From contig NC_013665.1 of the NCBI RefSeq assembly GCF_000011005.1, positions 2,705,501 to 2,769,500 of the forward strand: a DNA stretch of 64,000 nucleotides, in the 5' to 3' direction. The stretch is from Methanocella paludicola SANAE. GTDB lineage: Archaea; Halobacteriota; Methanocellia; Methanocellales; Methanocellaceae. Every line of letters begins with the position of its first letter. The first letter of the stretch is position 1. Under the pieces are notes generated by a model. That model was not told the DNA's origin, ran no database searches, and saw only the letters and a program-made list of their open reading frames with translations. Both the position numbers and the translations under genes were made by a program. Below are positions 40,945 through 50,509 of this stretch, piece after piece.

Positions 40945-42855
40945 TTAAATCACCTCATAGTATAACATCTGCGGTGCAGCGGATGTCGTGTATAGGAAGT
41001 ATCCTGCTCCGTCGTGCACTGTAAAGTCGTACTCGTCCGGGCTTGAGCCTTCGGCGAAAGCATCATAATCGCCCGTTGTCAAGTTATATTTTGCGATTAT
41101 TTGCACTCCCGTGAGCGATGGCTGGGCGCATACGGCCTTGGCGGTCGAGCTCGTGAAAGAGCTCCAGCCTATCAGATTCCAGCCCGGATTGATCGAAATG
41201 CTCCTGTCCGATGGGCTTGGGCCGTAGACGGATATCGAAGTTTCAGCCGTACAATATACGAAGTAGCCGATGTCGGTGCTCATCGTTATGTCGTACTCCG
41301 ACGGACTGCTTACGGTATTATAGGCATCGTAATCCCCGGTGTCCTTATTATAAGAGGCTACGATGTATACTCCAGTCCCTGCTAGATCGCTCGCCTTGAG
41401 AGTCGTGTTCACGACCGGGAACGATATCAGGTTCCAGCCCTGCTCCAAATTGATCACGTATGGATCTACGTTGGTTATTGTAACCGTGGCAGTGCTCGGA
41501 GCCTCCAGATTCGAGTTACTTGAATTACCGCTTAACTCGACCGTGAACGATAGGTCCGGCGTATATACCCCGTCCGGTAGTATGGGAATCGTGATCTGCT
41601 TTGTCGTATCGCCGCTGTTAAAGGTCAGCGTATCGGTCACATCGCTTCCATCGCCCGCGGTGCCGAAGTTCACGCCAGCTAGGGCCGTCCCATTAGCTGT
41701 CGAATAAGATACCGTCACCGTACCATTTATATTCACGGTACGGGTCACGTTCAGCGTCACGTGGCCTCCATCCTCGGCTACCGAATAGGTGGCAGAGTCG
41801 AATTGCAGGACCGCGAGCGTGGTATAGGTGTCCATATCCTGGATTGTGACCTTGGCGATGTTGGGGTCCGCCAGGGCCGCGTTACCCGTGGGAGTGTCAA
41901 GCGAGACGTTGAACGTCAGGTCCGGCGTGACCACGCCATCGGCCAGGATCGGTATGGTGACCGGCTGGGACGTGACGCCCGGCGCGAAGCTGACCGTGCG
42001 AGTGTACTCGTCAGGGTCTCCGAGAATACCATAGTTCACTCCGGGCTGGGCGGTGCTGTTATCTGTCGTATAGTTCACGCCGACGGTGCCGGTAGTATCC
42101 CCGCCGCGGAGTATGTTAAAGGTTAACGTGCCGGCGTTTTCGTCAACGGTATACGAGCTCGCGTCTAAATATAAAGTGCTCCATGGTGCAACGTCTGACT
42201 TATTACCGAAGACCATGACGTCGTCGACTTCCCACCAGCAGTTACTGTTCTTCTTGTTGCTCTGGTACTGGAAGGTCAGGCTGATGCTCTTATTTCCGGC
42301 GACCAGCTTTGAAATATCGATTTGGACGATACCGTCATAGCTCGATTTGCATTTAGACCAGACGTAGTACGAGTAGCCCGTCTCGTTAGTGACAATGACA
42401 TACGACCTCTGGTTAACGCGCTTGACGCATGAGACGTCAGTATTGAATTGGAGAAGAACCGTTTTGTACTCCGATAGATCAATATTGCTGACCGTCTTCA
42501 ACGTCTGAGGCTTATTATATTTCCCATCACCGGCATTAATATATGCGATATTCCCGGTGCCCCAGAGATTAGGCGTGGACCCGTTGGTTATAAATTGCCA
42601 TCCGCCACCTTTATTCCAGTTGGCCTCGTTATCGAATGAGTCTGAATAAACGACATCCATTCCCGAGGTATCAACCAAAGCGCTCGCAGGTACAACCGCT
42701 ATCAAGAATAATGCCATAATAGGGATTATTCCTGACATGAGTAGTACCGCTACTATTGCTGGAAACTTTGCAGCAAAATTTACAGATTGTTTACTATTAG
42801 AATCGATTTTATTTATTGAACTTGTTTTATTTATCGGTATCTTTATATCTACCAT
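40945..42855 (-). CDS. Secreted protein with jelly-roll domain and two Calx-beta domains
   Basis: 636 residues. A long N-terminal region precedes the signal segment (about 30-60), followed by a jelly-roll/MAM-like domain (VVYSDSFDNEANWNKGGG to NCWWEVDDVMVFG), two Calx-beta domains (SSYTVDENAG and DSATYSVAEDGG starts), and the C-terminal duplicated module starting QGWNLISFP and PGWNLIGWS. The same order is found in the 37049 protein, with fewer Calx-beta copies. The ATG at 42855 has GGGGGC 8 bases upstream. It is co-transcribed with the small anchored protein gene one base downstream. An adhesive or cell-cell contact role is likely but not shown. Confidence 0.85.
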   Translation of the reverse strand: MVDIKIPINKTSSINKIDSNSKQSVNFAAKFPAIVAVLLMSGIIPIMALFLIAVVPASALVDTSGMDVVYSDSFDNEANWNKGGGWQFITNGSTPNLWGTGNIAYINAGDGKYNKPQTLKTVSNIDLSEYKTVLLQFNTDVSCVKRVNQRSYVIVTNETGYSYYVWSKCKSSYDGIVQIDISKLVAGNKSISLTFQYQSNKKNSNCWWEVDDVMVFGNKSDVAPWSTLYLDASSYTVDENAGTLTFNILRGGDTTGTVGVNYTTDNSTAQPGVNYGILGDPDEYTRTVSFAPGVTSQPVTIPILADGVVTPDLTFNVSLDTPTGNAALADPNIAKVTIQDMDTYTTLAVLQFDSATYSVAEDGGHVTLNVTRTVNINGTVTVSYSTANGTALAGVNFGTAGDGSDVTDTLTFNSGDTTKQITIPILPDGVYTPDLSFTVELSGNSSNSNLEAPSTATVTITNVDPYVINLEQGWNLISFPVVNTTLKASDLAGTGVYIVASYNKDTGDYDAYNTVSSPSEYDITMSTDIGYFVYCTAETSISVYGPSPSDRSISINPGWNLIGWSSFTSSTAKAVCAQPSLTGVQIIAKYNLTTGDYDAFAEGSSPDEYDFTVHDGAGYFLYTTSAAPQMLYYEVI

Positions 42856-43147
42856 TAATCGAGCCCCCTGTGATAGCCATTCAATAGGTAGCTTTGCTAA
42901 TTAACTGTACTATAGAAATTTGGGGTTATAAACTCTTCGCATAAGGAGAGAAAATATATTGTATAATCGCTTGTTTTTCGAAAAATACTACTCGGATAGG
43001 CCTGAAAATGCAGAAATATTCCACCTTTTGTCGAAGATTTATTTTTATTTTCGAGGAAATTTTTAATTGTGCGCACACAAAATATCAAAAAATTTTTCAC
43101 AGGTGTTTATTGTAATTATAAATGTATTAGAAAATGGAGGCTACATC
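42856..43147. other. 292 bp AT-rich spacer with small palindromes
   Basis: Upstream of the second Calx-beta operon on the minus strand. It contains a perfect TTTTTCGAAAAA (about 42973-42984) and TGTGCGCACA (about 43066-43075). TATA-like stretches occur at 42950-42965 and 43095-43105. No supported ORF; a 67-codon minus-strand frame (42897-43100) lacks a ribosome binding site and looks random. Confidence 0.4.
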
Positions 43148-45061
43148 TCACGGCCGCGGCCGGTAGCCAAGCCCCTCGATATCCTTTTTAAATTCTCTGG
43201 AGCCCAGCACGTCCAGGAAAGCCTTGATTGCGGGCTTGTCCATTCGGGCCTTCTGTACTGCGAAGTCGTACTCCTCGTCCCGGAGCGGTATGAACCCTAA
43301 GCCGTTCTGGTCCGCCACGGTCTTTATGCCCAGGCCCACGTCGGCCTTTCCGGTGAGGATGGCCGAGGCCACGGCGCTGTGCGTCTTCGCCTCTATATCG
43401 TAGCCAGGTATCGTGCCGGCCAGCGCCTTGAGCGTGGTATGCCTTTCCGCGGCCAGCTTTTTCAGCTCCAGGTCGAGCAGCGTCCTGGTGCCCGAGCCTT
43501 TCGTGCGGTTGATGAACCGCTTTCCGGGCAGGTCGGCGATGCCTTTTATGCTCATGGGGTTGCCCTTCGCCACGATGAGGCCCTGCTCCCGGATGTAGCC
43601 TTTTACGAGGACAGCGTCCGGAAGGTCACGGACGAAGGACTCGTTGTACGTGCCCGACTCGTCCAGGAGGTGAATGCCGGCGACGTCGGCGATGCCCTTG
43701 CGGATGGCCCTGAGCCCGCCGGCGGAGCCCGTGTTGATGGAGCGGATGGTAAAGCCCCGGGCGGCCATCATGCGGGCGATGACGTCGATGCCCAGGCAGT
43801 GGCTGCCGATAATTAACAGGTCCGGGAAGGCGATCTCGTCGGAGAGCAGGCGCACTTTGACCGGCTCGCCCTCCTCGAGGACGTGCACGTCCTCGCCGAT
43901 TTCCACGTATCCGTCCGCGTCCAGGAGCGCCGACACGGCGCCCGAGCCCTTCTCTACGGGGTAGGCGGACATGCCTTCGGGCGCTTTAAGGAGGCCAACG
44001 GGCAGGAGCACTTCCCTCCCGCCTTCGGCGGAGACCCGCAGCGCCATCCGGGCGGGCACTTCCTTAATGGCCCGGCCCCTGCGCCCGCTGATATGGCGGA
44101 TCATGGGCGCCACGACCTCGTTGAAGATGGTGAGCGCGGACGACGGGTAGCCCGGAAGGCCTATGAATGGCTTGCCTTCGGCTTCCCCGATGATGGTGGG
44201 CTTGCCCGGCTTTATCTTTATGCCGTGCACCAGGACCCTCCCGACCGAGCCCACGGTGGAGAACATCATGTCGGAGGCGCCGGCCGACGTGCTGCCGGAC
44301 GTGATGACCACGTCCGCCTTCTTTATGGCCGCGAGCACGGAGTCCCGGAACGCTTCGGGAGTATCACGCACGATCCCCAAGTACAGGGGCACGCCGCCGT
44401 TCTCGCTTACCCCGGCGCCCACGGCGTAGGCGTTGACGTCGTATATCTGCCCCGGCTCGAGCCTCGTGCCCGGAGGGGCCAGCTCGTTGCCCGTGGACAT
44501 GATGGCGACGACTGGCTTTTTGTAGACCCTGACACGGTCCAGGCCCACGGCGGCCAGGACGCTGACCTCACGGGACGTCAGGGTCGTCCCCTCCCGGAGC
44601 ACCAGCTCGCCCATCATGACGTCGGCCCCGGTGTGCATGACGTTCTCCCCGGGCGTGACGGGCTTCCGCACGTTGACCATGTCGTCGTGCAGGTCGGTGT
44701 TCTCGACCATCACGACGGCGTTCGCCCCGGCGGGCATGACCGCCCCGGTGGCGACCTCGACGGCCGTGCCCTCTTTCACGGCAATTGCCGGCTTATCCCC
44801 GGCATGAATCATCCCGGCGAGCCTGAGCGCCTTCGGGGCTTCCTCGTCCGCCCCCCAGGTATCGGCGGCCTTGACGGCGTAGCCGTCCATCGAGGCCCGG
44901 TCGAACCCGGGCACGTCCACCTTCGAGTACACGTCCTCCGCCAGCGTGCGGTCGTAGCATTCGCCCAGCGGCACGCTCTCTACGGAACGCCGGTAGAAAG
45001 GCTCCAGCGCCTTCCTGGCGTCCTCTAACGAGACTAAAGTCCTGAACTCCTTCCTACTCAA
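43148..45061 (-). CDS. moeA: MoeA-type molybdopterin molybdenumtransferase fused to a periplasmic-binding-protein-like domain
   Basis: 637 residues. Residues 1-400 are MoeA: RASMDGYAV, GAVMPAGANAVVMVENT, MSTGNELAPPG, ITSGSTSAGASD and IGLPGYPSSALTIFNE. Residues about 410-637 are a PBP-like domain of the type joined to MoeA in many archaea and bacteria (LLIIGSHCLGIDVIARMM, FINRTKGSGTRTLLDLEL and ILTGKADVGLGIKTVAD). MoeA inserts molybdate or tungstate into adenylated molybdopterin; the extra domain may sense an anion. Its start overlaps the stop of the second moeA by 8 bases. Two MoeA genes fit an organism that may use both metals, an inference. Confidence 0.93.
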   Translation of the reverse strand: MSRKEFRTLVSLEDARKALEPFYRRSVESVPLGECYDRTLAEDVYSKVDVPGFDRASMDGYAVKAADTWGADEEAPKALRLAGMIHAGDKPAIAVKEGTAVEVATGAVMPAGANAVVMVENTDLHDDMVNVRKPVTPGENVMHTGADVMMGELVLREGTTLTSREVSVLAAVGLDRVRVYKKPVVAIMSTGNELAPPGTRLEPGQIYDVNAYAVGAGVSENGGVPLYLGIVRDTPEAFRDSVLAAIKKADVVITSGSTSAGASDMMFSTVGSVGRVLVHGIKIKPGKPTIIGEAEGKPFIGLPGYPSSALTIFNEVVAPMIRHISGRRGRAIKEVPARMALRVSAEGGREVLLPVGLLKAPEGMSAYPVEKGSGAVSALLDADGYVEIGEDVHVLEEGEPVKVRLLSDEIAFPDLLIIGSHCLGIDVIARMMAARGFTIRSINTGSAGGLRAIRKGIADVAGIHLLDESGTYNESFVRDLPDAVLVKGYIREQGLIVAKGNPMSIKGIADLPGKRFINRTKGSGTRTLLDLELKKLAAERHTTLKALAGTIPGYDIEAKTHSAVASAILTGKADVGLGIKTVADQNGLGFIPLRDEEYDFAVQKARMDKPAIKAFLDVLGSREFKKDIEGLGYRPRP

Positions 45062-46262
45062 GGAACGTCACCTCCACTTCCTCTCCGGCCTCGTGGCCCT
45101 CGGTGTCCTCGGGCGTGATCACGTAGCCGTCGGCGTGGGATATTGAGCTTAATATGCCTGAGCCCTTCGTGCGCATGGGCGTTGCTTTATCGCCCTCGAT
45201 GGATACCCTCGTGTATGAGCGGTACCCTGGCTCCGAGAAGATCTTTCTTGTGAGCGTGGCTCTCTGCGTCCGGTATGCCGCCAGGGGCATGTGGCCAAGC
45301 CTTTTAACCGTCGGGTCCACGAAGACCATGGAGTCCACGGCGCATGCCGCCGGATAGCCCGGAAGACATACGATGGGCGTCTTTTTACCATCGTGCTGCA
45401 CCAGGCCCAGCGCTACCGGCTTTCCCGGCTTGATGGCGACGCCGTGTATAAGCACTTCCCCCGCTTTCTCGAGGACTTCGGCGATGAGGTCCCTCTTTCC
45501 CACGGAGCTTCCGCCCGTGGTCACGATGAGGTCGTAGCCGGCGCCCTCCCGCAAGGCGGCGGCGAGCAGGTCTTTTTTATCGGACACGATCCCATGCACC
45601 GCGGGGATGCCGCCGAATCGCTTTACGTAAAGGTAATTCATCACGCCGTTGCTCTCGTTCATCTGCCCCGGGCCAGGCTCCTCGCCCCTGGGTACGATCT
45701 CCTCGCCCGTGGGTATGATGAGCACCCGGGGCCTCGCGTAGACCGATACTTCGGTAAAGCCCATGGAGGCCAGCAGGCCAACGTCAGACGGCTTGAGCTG
45801 CCTGCCCTCGTGGAATACGACGTCGCCCTTCCTGACGTCCTCGCCCCTGCGCCCTATGTTCTGGCCGGGGGATACCTGGGCCAGCGCCTCGATGCTGTCG
45901 CCCATCGTTTCCACGTACTCGAGCATGAGCACGGCGTCCGCCCCGTCCGGTATGGGGCTGCCCGTGTGCACCTGCTTACATTCGCCGCTCTCGATGGCAT
46001 CCTTCGTCGTGAGCTTCAGGATGGCCCCGGCGTCCTTGCTGCTCCCGAACGTGTCCGAGGCCGCAACGGCATACCCGTCCATGGCGCTCCTGTCGTAGTG
46101 CGGGACGTCCCTCGGCGCCCGGATGTCGGATGCGAGCACCCGCTCGCCCGAGGCCTCCAGGGGCACGGTCTCTACTCTCGCGAGGGGCTGAAATGAGCTT
46201 AAGAAAGTGCTGAGCGCGCCGTCGATGCTCGTTAAGGCGCGAAAGCCGGACTTGAGTGGCAT
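45054..46262 (-). CDS. moeA: MoeA-type molybdopterin molybdenumtransferase
   Basis: 402 residues, the normal single-domain length. Motifs match the fused paralogue: YDRSAMDGYAV, GSPIPDGADAVLMLEY, IPTGEEIVPRGEEPGPGQ, VTTGGSSVGKRD and VCLPGYPAACAV. It is first in a two-gene operon with the fused MoeA, overlapping it by 8 bases. Archaea often keep two MoeA proteins, possibly one for molybdenum and one for tungsten. A minus-strand TATA-like TTTATTTTTATC lies at about 46283-46294. Clients in this window include FwdB/FwdD. Confidence 0.94.
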   Translation of the reverse strand: MPLKSGFRALTSIDGALSTFLSSFQPLARVETVPLEASGERVLASDIRAPRDVPHYDRSAMDGYAVAASDTFGSSKDAGAILKLTTKDAIESGECKQVHTGSPIPDGADAVLMLEYVETMGDSIEALAQVSPGQNIGRRGEDVRKGDVVFHEGRQLKPSDVGLLASMGFTEVSVYARPRVLIIPTGEEIVPRGEEPGPGQMNESNGVMNYLYVKRFGGIPAVHGIVSDKKDLLAAALREGAGYDLIVTTGGSSVGKRDLIAEVLEKAGEVLIHGVAIKPGKPVALGLVQHDGKKTPIVCLPGYPAACAVDSMVFVDPTVKRLGHMPLAAYRTQRATLTRKIFSEPGYRSYTRVSIEGDKATPMRTKGSGILSSISHADGYVITPEDTEGHEAGEEVEVTFLE

Positions 46263-46367
46263 AACAGGATTAAATGGATTCGATAAAAATAAACCTTCTG
46301 TTTACTGTTTTTGATTGACGCCTATCGTGTGGAAATTAAAGCGATGGAGGGGCGTAGGCCCATTCCA

Positions 46368-47204
46368 TTACCGGCGTATGTTGAATATGTACAGCACCGC
46401 TGCGCCGGCGATAGCCCCGACCGCGAACATGGCGATGAATATGGGGAAGCTCCACATGTTGTTCTCCGGGATGGGTGTCGGCGTTGCCGTGGGCTCAGGG
46501 GTCGGCGTGGGGGTGGGCGTGGGCGTGGCCATCGGGGCCCTGATCACCGTGAAGGTGCCCGCATCGCCCGGAGGGATGAACTTGACGGTCGTCTCGTTGC
46601 CCGATACGCTCATGCTGAGCTTCAGGAGCTGGTAATCGGGGCCGGAGCTCCTGACCAAATAATACGTGTGGTCCGGGTTGACGCTCGTGTCGGACGAGGT
46701 AATTTTAAGAGTGTACGTCGGGTTGCTTTTGTATCCCCAGTCGCTCGGGCTCTTCGTGATGTTCATCACCCCGAGCGCCAGGCCGCTCTCCATTCCTGGA
46801 GGCACGGCGGCCGAATCGGCGCTTAAGAAGTTGATGTCCAGCCAGCAATTATCGGGAGGCATCGAGCCCAGCTCGCCCTCGACCGTCAGGACGCAGGTCG
46901 AGTTGCCCACAGTGTCGTTCTTTTCGGCCCATACGAGCACGCTGTTGAAATTTTTGGCATCAAGGTGGCCGATGATGGTGCCGTCGCTGGATTTTAATGG
47001 GTCGGTGTAAGATGCGAACACGGGGGGGTTGTAGCTGCCGCCGCTGCTGCCGCTACTACCACTACTACCGCTATTGCCACCACTGTGGGCATCACTCGGA
47101 GGTGTCGGTGGAAGTTCCTGTGCTACCACTATTGTTACCGTCATCCCTAAAAATAGTGCCAGAGTGATCAAGACTATAGCATATTTCCAATTCTTATTTT
47201 TCAT
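46368..47204 (-). CDS. Membrane-anchored Pro/Thr-rich surface protein, partner of the subtilisin gene
   Basis: 278 residues: signal segment (about 9-28), a Gly/Ser-rich spacer with GSSGSSGSSGG, a beta-rich ectodomain (about 55-215) containing a central PPGMESGLALGVMNITKSPSDWGY, a PTPTPTPTPEPTATPTP linker and a C-terminal membrane helix ending FNIRR. The ectodomain differs from those of the genes at 36363 and 40260, but the plan (secreted domain, Pro/Thr stalk, C-terminal helix) and the place right after a large Calx-beta gene are the same. It starts 14 bases after the protease stop. Confidence 0.72.
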   Translation of the reverse strand: MKNKNWKYAIVLITLALFLGMTVTIVVAQELPPTPPSDAHSGGNSGSSGSSGSSGGSYNPPVFASYTDPLKSSDGTIIGHLDAKNFNSVLVWAEKNDTVGNSTCVLTVEGELGSMPPDNCWLDINFLSADSAAVPPGMESGLALGVMNITKSPSDWGYKSNPTYTLKITSSDTSVNPDHTYYLVRSSGPDYQLLKLSMSVSGNETTVKFIPPGDAGTFTVIRAPMATPTPTPTPTPEPTATPTPIPENNMWSFPIFIAMFAVGAIAGAAVLYIFNIRR

Positions 47205-47218
47205 ATCAGCCCTCCCCT

Positions 47219-49996
47219 TTAATAGTGTACCCAGTAACCTTTTCCAGGGTCAAGACTATCCAGATGGAGATACTTCGGACTATATCCCAAAGTATCGCTG
47301 TAATAATACCACTGCCCATTATTGTAGTACCACATATCCTTATTACCTGAATAGACCTTGATTGCATTCAGCGACCCGAGGCCTTCGATGCCGATCATGC
47401 TCCATCCGCTACTCACCGAGGAAACGCCTTTGACCTTGTTTAAGCCGTTTATAGTGAATGTCGAGTTATTCGATAGCTTTACCCAATAGCCCTGGCCGGG
47501 CGTCACATTGGTAAGGTGAGCGTATTTTTGGCTATATCCCTGTGTGCCCGAGTAATAGACCCAGGTACGGTTATTGTAATACCACATATCGGTCAGGTTA
47601 GCCCTTACGGCAGCAGGGAAGAACGCTTCCACGCTATCGTTTTCTAAATATAGGGGCACGGATATCAAATTCCAGCCTTTCGTCAGGTTATATGTAAAGG
47701 TCGATGCCTGTTCATCCTCTAGTATTGTGAGCGTGGCCGTCTTATTTGTGCCTAGCATGGAGCCGTTCGTCGTGCTATTCAATTTCAGGTTAATGGTCTT
47801 ATTTGCGCTTTTAATATCATTATCGATGACCATGACATCGAATGTTTTCAACGTCTGGCCGTCACCGAAGTCGAGCGTTCCATTGGTTGCGGTATAGTTC
47901 AGTCCGGAATACGCCGTTCCGTCCGTAATGTTATAGGTCACGGACACGGCGCCCGTCGTTACGACCGACCTGATGACAGTAATGGTCGCACGGCTCTCAT
48001 TCTCCCATACGGTGTATGAGGTTACGTTAAACTGGATGACAGGCACCGGGTCGTCATCATTTATCGTGATAACAGCATTACGATTGGCGCCAAGCACGGA
48101 ATAGTTCGTCGGCAAGCTCAGCGCCAGGTTGACCGTCTTAGCGGTGCCGTTGTAGCTATTATTGATGATGGGGACCCGGAAATTCTTCATGGACTCGCCG
48201 TCGCCGAAATCGAGAGTGCCACTGGAGGCAGTATAATTGACCCCGGCCTTAGCCGTGCCATCCGAGGTGGTATAAGCCACCGATACCGGGCCATGCAGGT
48301 TAGCGCTTCTTGCTACAGTAACGGTAACGCAGCCGACGTTCTCGGATACTACGTAAGAGGCGTCGCTAAACTGGAGCACAGGCTGCGGATCATCTTCAAG
48401 GATAGTAATAGCCGCCGTAGCGTTAGCGCCTATAGACGAGTTCCCTCCAGGATTGGACAGCGTCAAATTAATTACTTTATTGCCATCATAAACCTGGTCG
48501 TCAATGAGCGTGACGTTGAACGTTTTGAAAAGCTCGCCGGGGCTAAACGCGAGCGTACCGTTATTCGCAAGGAAGTCCCTACCGGCCAGGGCAGTGCTCT
48601 CGCTCAGATTGTAATCGATTGTCGCAGCGCCCTCGCCATCGTCCAGGCGGGACACGCCGATGGTCACATTTCCAGCGCCCTCGGGAAAGCCATACGACGT
48701 CCGGTTCAGGTTGAAAGTGCCGTTATACGTGATATTAAAGACAGCGTACATGGCCTGCACGCGGCCATACCCATAAACGTTGTTGGGGACTGCGCTGCCC
48801 ATGTGCTTCGCCGACCGCTCGAGAATGGACTTGACCTGCGCCGGCGTCAGCGAGGGGTCCTTATCGAGCATAAGAGCGACGACGCCCGAGGTCATCGGCG
48901 TGGCCATCGACGTTCCGCTCATCGACATATAGTAGTTATTATCCTGTAGAGGCGAGCCTATGCTCGCATCCTTCGAGCGTGCGGATATGACACCTACGCC
49001 AACGTTAGATATTTCGGGCTTCACGTTACCGAAGGATGGGCCTCTGGAACTGAACGAGGCGATAATGTCATCATTGTCCACTGCGCCCACGGTGATCGCG
49101 TTCGGATCGTCGCCCGGGCACGAGATGGAACCGCTCGACGGGCCGGAGTTTCCTGCGGCGACGACGACGACAACTCCTGCGGATATTGCGTTATCCACCG
49201 CTTCATCCAGAGATGAAGAATGAGACGAGCTTCCCAGCGACATGGATATGATGTCCGCGTCACTGGATACGGCCCAATTGATCCCATCTATGATATCCGA
49301 TATGTAGCCGCTGCCCCCGTTATCGAGCACCTTGCCCTCGATAAGGCTGGCATTCGGCGCCACGCCCTTATATTTTCCGCCCGAGGCATTGCCCGTGCCC
49401 GCGATGATGCCCGATACATGCGTGCCGTGTCCGTGGAAATCGCAAGGCGTCGAATAATTATAAAAGGTGAAATCTTTCCAGGCGATGACCTTGGTGCCGT
49501 TCAGGTCAGGATGGGTGACATCTATGCCCGTATCGAGCACTGCGACCTTGATGCCCGTGCCATTGTACCCCTCAGCCCAGACCCTATCCGCGCCGATCTG
49601 CGGCACCGCCTCGTCGAGCAAGACATGTACTATCTGGTCTTTTTCAACGTATTTTACGCCAGGGATGGTTTTTAACTGCCCTGCCATTGAGTCTGGCAGG
49701 GTGACGGCCATGCCATTGATTACATTATAGCGGTATTTGACGTGTCCTCCATACGATTCAACAAGACTTGAGGCACTCTGCACTGCCATTGTTTTGGATT
49801 GTAGCGTATCGTTAAAGACGACGATATAGGTAGAAATGCTTGAATTGGAGATGCCATTATTAGGCGCATTTGGCGCATATCCTGCCTGTACCGGCACTAT
49901 CGATATCAATAGTATGATGATAATGAAAGCCGATAATGCCGACCGCTGTATCACAGCACGCCTATCGGTACCAGTCTCCCTTGATCCGCCCCTCAT
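47219..49996 (-). CDS. Secreted subtilisin-like serine protease with three Calx-beta domains
   Basis: 925 residues from the ATG at 49996, with GGTGGA upstream; an in-frame start at 50101 adds an unlikely leader. Order: signal segment (about 18-37), inhibitor-I9-like propeptide (TYIVVFNDTL to KYVEKDQIVH), S8 catalytic domain with Asp in VAVLDTGIDVTHPDL, His in HGHGTHVSGIIAG and Ser in SGTSMATPMTSG, three Calx-beta domains, and a C-terminal duplicated GWNLISVP/GWSMIG module with WYYNN repeats. All catalytic residues are present. No C-terminal anchor is seen; the anchored partner is the next gene. It probably processes cell-surface or external proteins. Confidence 0.93.
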   Translation of the reverse strand: MRGGSRETGTDRRAVIQRSALSAFIIIILLISIVPVQAGYAPNAPNNGISNSSISTYIVVFNDTLQSKTMAVQSASSLVESYGGHVKYRYNVINGMAVTLPDSMAGQLKTIPGVKYVEKDQIVHVLLDEAVPQIGADRVWAEGYNGTGIKVAVLDTGIDVTHPDLNGTKVIAWKDFTFYNYSTPCDFHGHGTHVSGIIAGTGNASGGKYKGVAPNASLIEGKVLDNGGSGYISDIIDGINWAVSSDADIISMSLGSSSHSSSLDEAVDNAISAGVVVVVAAGNSGPSSGSISCPGDDPNAITVGAVDNDDIIASFSSRGPSFGNVKPEISNVGVGVISARSKDASIGSPLQDNNYYMSMSGTSMATPMTSGVVALMLDKDPSLTPAQVKSILERSAKHMGSAVPNNVYGYGRVQAMYAVFNITYNGTFNLNRTSYGFPEGAGNVTIGVSRLDDGEGAATIDYNLSESTALAGRDFLANNGTLAFSPGELFKTFNVTLIDDQVYDGNKVINLTLSNPGGNSSIGANATAAITILEDDPQPVLQFSDASYVVSENVGCVTVTVARSANLHGPVSVAYTTSDGTAKAGVNYTASSGTLDFGDGESMKNFRVPIINNSYNGTAKTVNLALSLPTNYSVLGANRNAVITINDDDPVPVIQFNVTSYTVWENESRATITVIRSVVTTGAVSVTYNITDGTAYSGLNYTATNGTLDFGDGQTLKTFDVMVIDNDIKSANKTINLKLNSTTNGSMLGTNKTATLTILEDEQASTFTYNLTKGWNLISVPLYLENDSVEAFFPAAVRANLTDMWYYNNRTWVYYSGTQGYSQKYAHLTNVTPGQGYWVKLSNNSTFTINGLNKVKGVSSVSSGWSMIGIEGLGSLNAIKVYSGNKDMWYYNNGQWYYYSDTLGYSPKYLHLDSLDPGKGYWVHY

Positions 49997-50228
49997 ACTT
50001 CCACCGTTTTTAGCCTCTCCATCCGGCAAACCTAGACCGTTCCGCCAAAACAACGCGATCAAACCCGGACGAAGGTTAACCAAGCAAGTATCTAACGGCA
50101 AGCATATAACCTTTTCTTAGGCAAGCGCCGGCTTGAAATTATATTGCCTGGTGACCGATGTTCGGGAAAAATATGTGCAAATAGTGATGTTTATATTCCG
50201 GGCGCCCAATATGCAATAAGGTGAAATA

Positions 50229-50387
50229 ATGAAAGTAGAGCTAGTCGTAGACGGGAAAAAGATCCCCCTCAACAAGTTCGTACAGGAGTTCCTTGCAGGC
50301 GCAGTCGTCGGAATGGTCGAGACGCTGGACAGCGTCGAGACGCCCTCGAAGCACATCGAGCTCAAGATCGAGCAGGGCAAGGAGTAG
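50229..50387 (+). CDS. Small conserved-looking protein (52 residues), function unknown
   Basis: 52 codons from the ATG at 50229, with AGGTGA 5 bases upstream. The peptide begins MKVELVVDGKKIPLNKFVQ, then a small hydrophobic helix (FLAGAVVGMVETL) and an alternating end HIELKIEQGKE, a compact beta-alpha-beta pattern. I recall similar short proteins in other methanogens but cannot name a family. A TATA-like TTTATATTCC lies at about 50189-50198. It is divergent from the protease gene and followed by a T-rich stretch that may end its message. Confidence 0.75.
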   Translation: MKVELVVDGKKIPLNKFVQEFLAGAVVGMVETLDSVETPSKHIELKIEQGKE

Positions 50388-50410
50388 TCTTCTTTTTTCT
50401 TTTCTCTTTT
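50388..50410 (+). terminator. Pyrimidine-rich probable terminator of the small protein gene
   Basis: TCTTCTTTTTTCTTTTCTCTTTTTT directly follows the stop codon. Archaeal termination at T-rich tracts without a hairpin is well known. Confidence 0.55.
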
Positions 50411-50509
50411 TTCATATACCCTTTTATTGTTACGTAATCTATTTTGATTACGAAAAGTATATTAATTAAGCATTGTTATTTGCATATCGAGGGGCGTTAT
50501 ACAATAATT

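Noticed and set aside
43883-45028. 381-codon plus-strand open frame opposite the moeA fusion
   Set aside because: Antisense to a well-supported MoeA; low-complexity Gly/His/Arg composition and no ribosome binding site.
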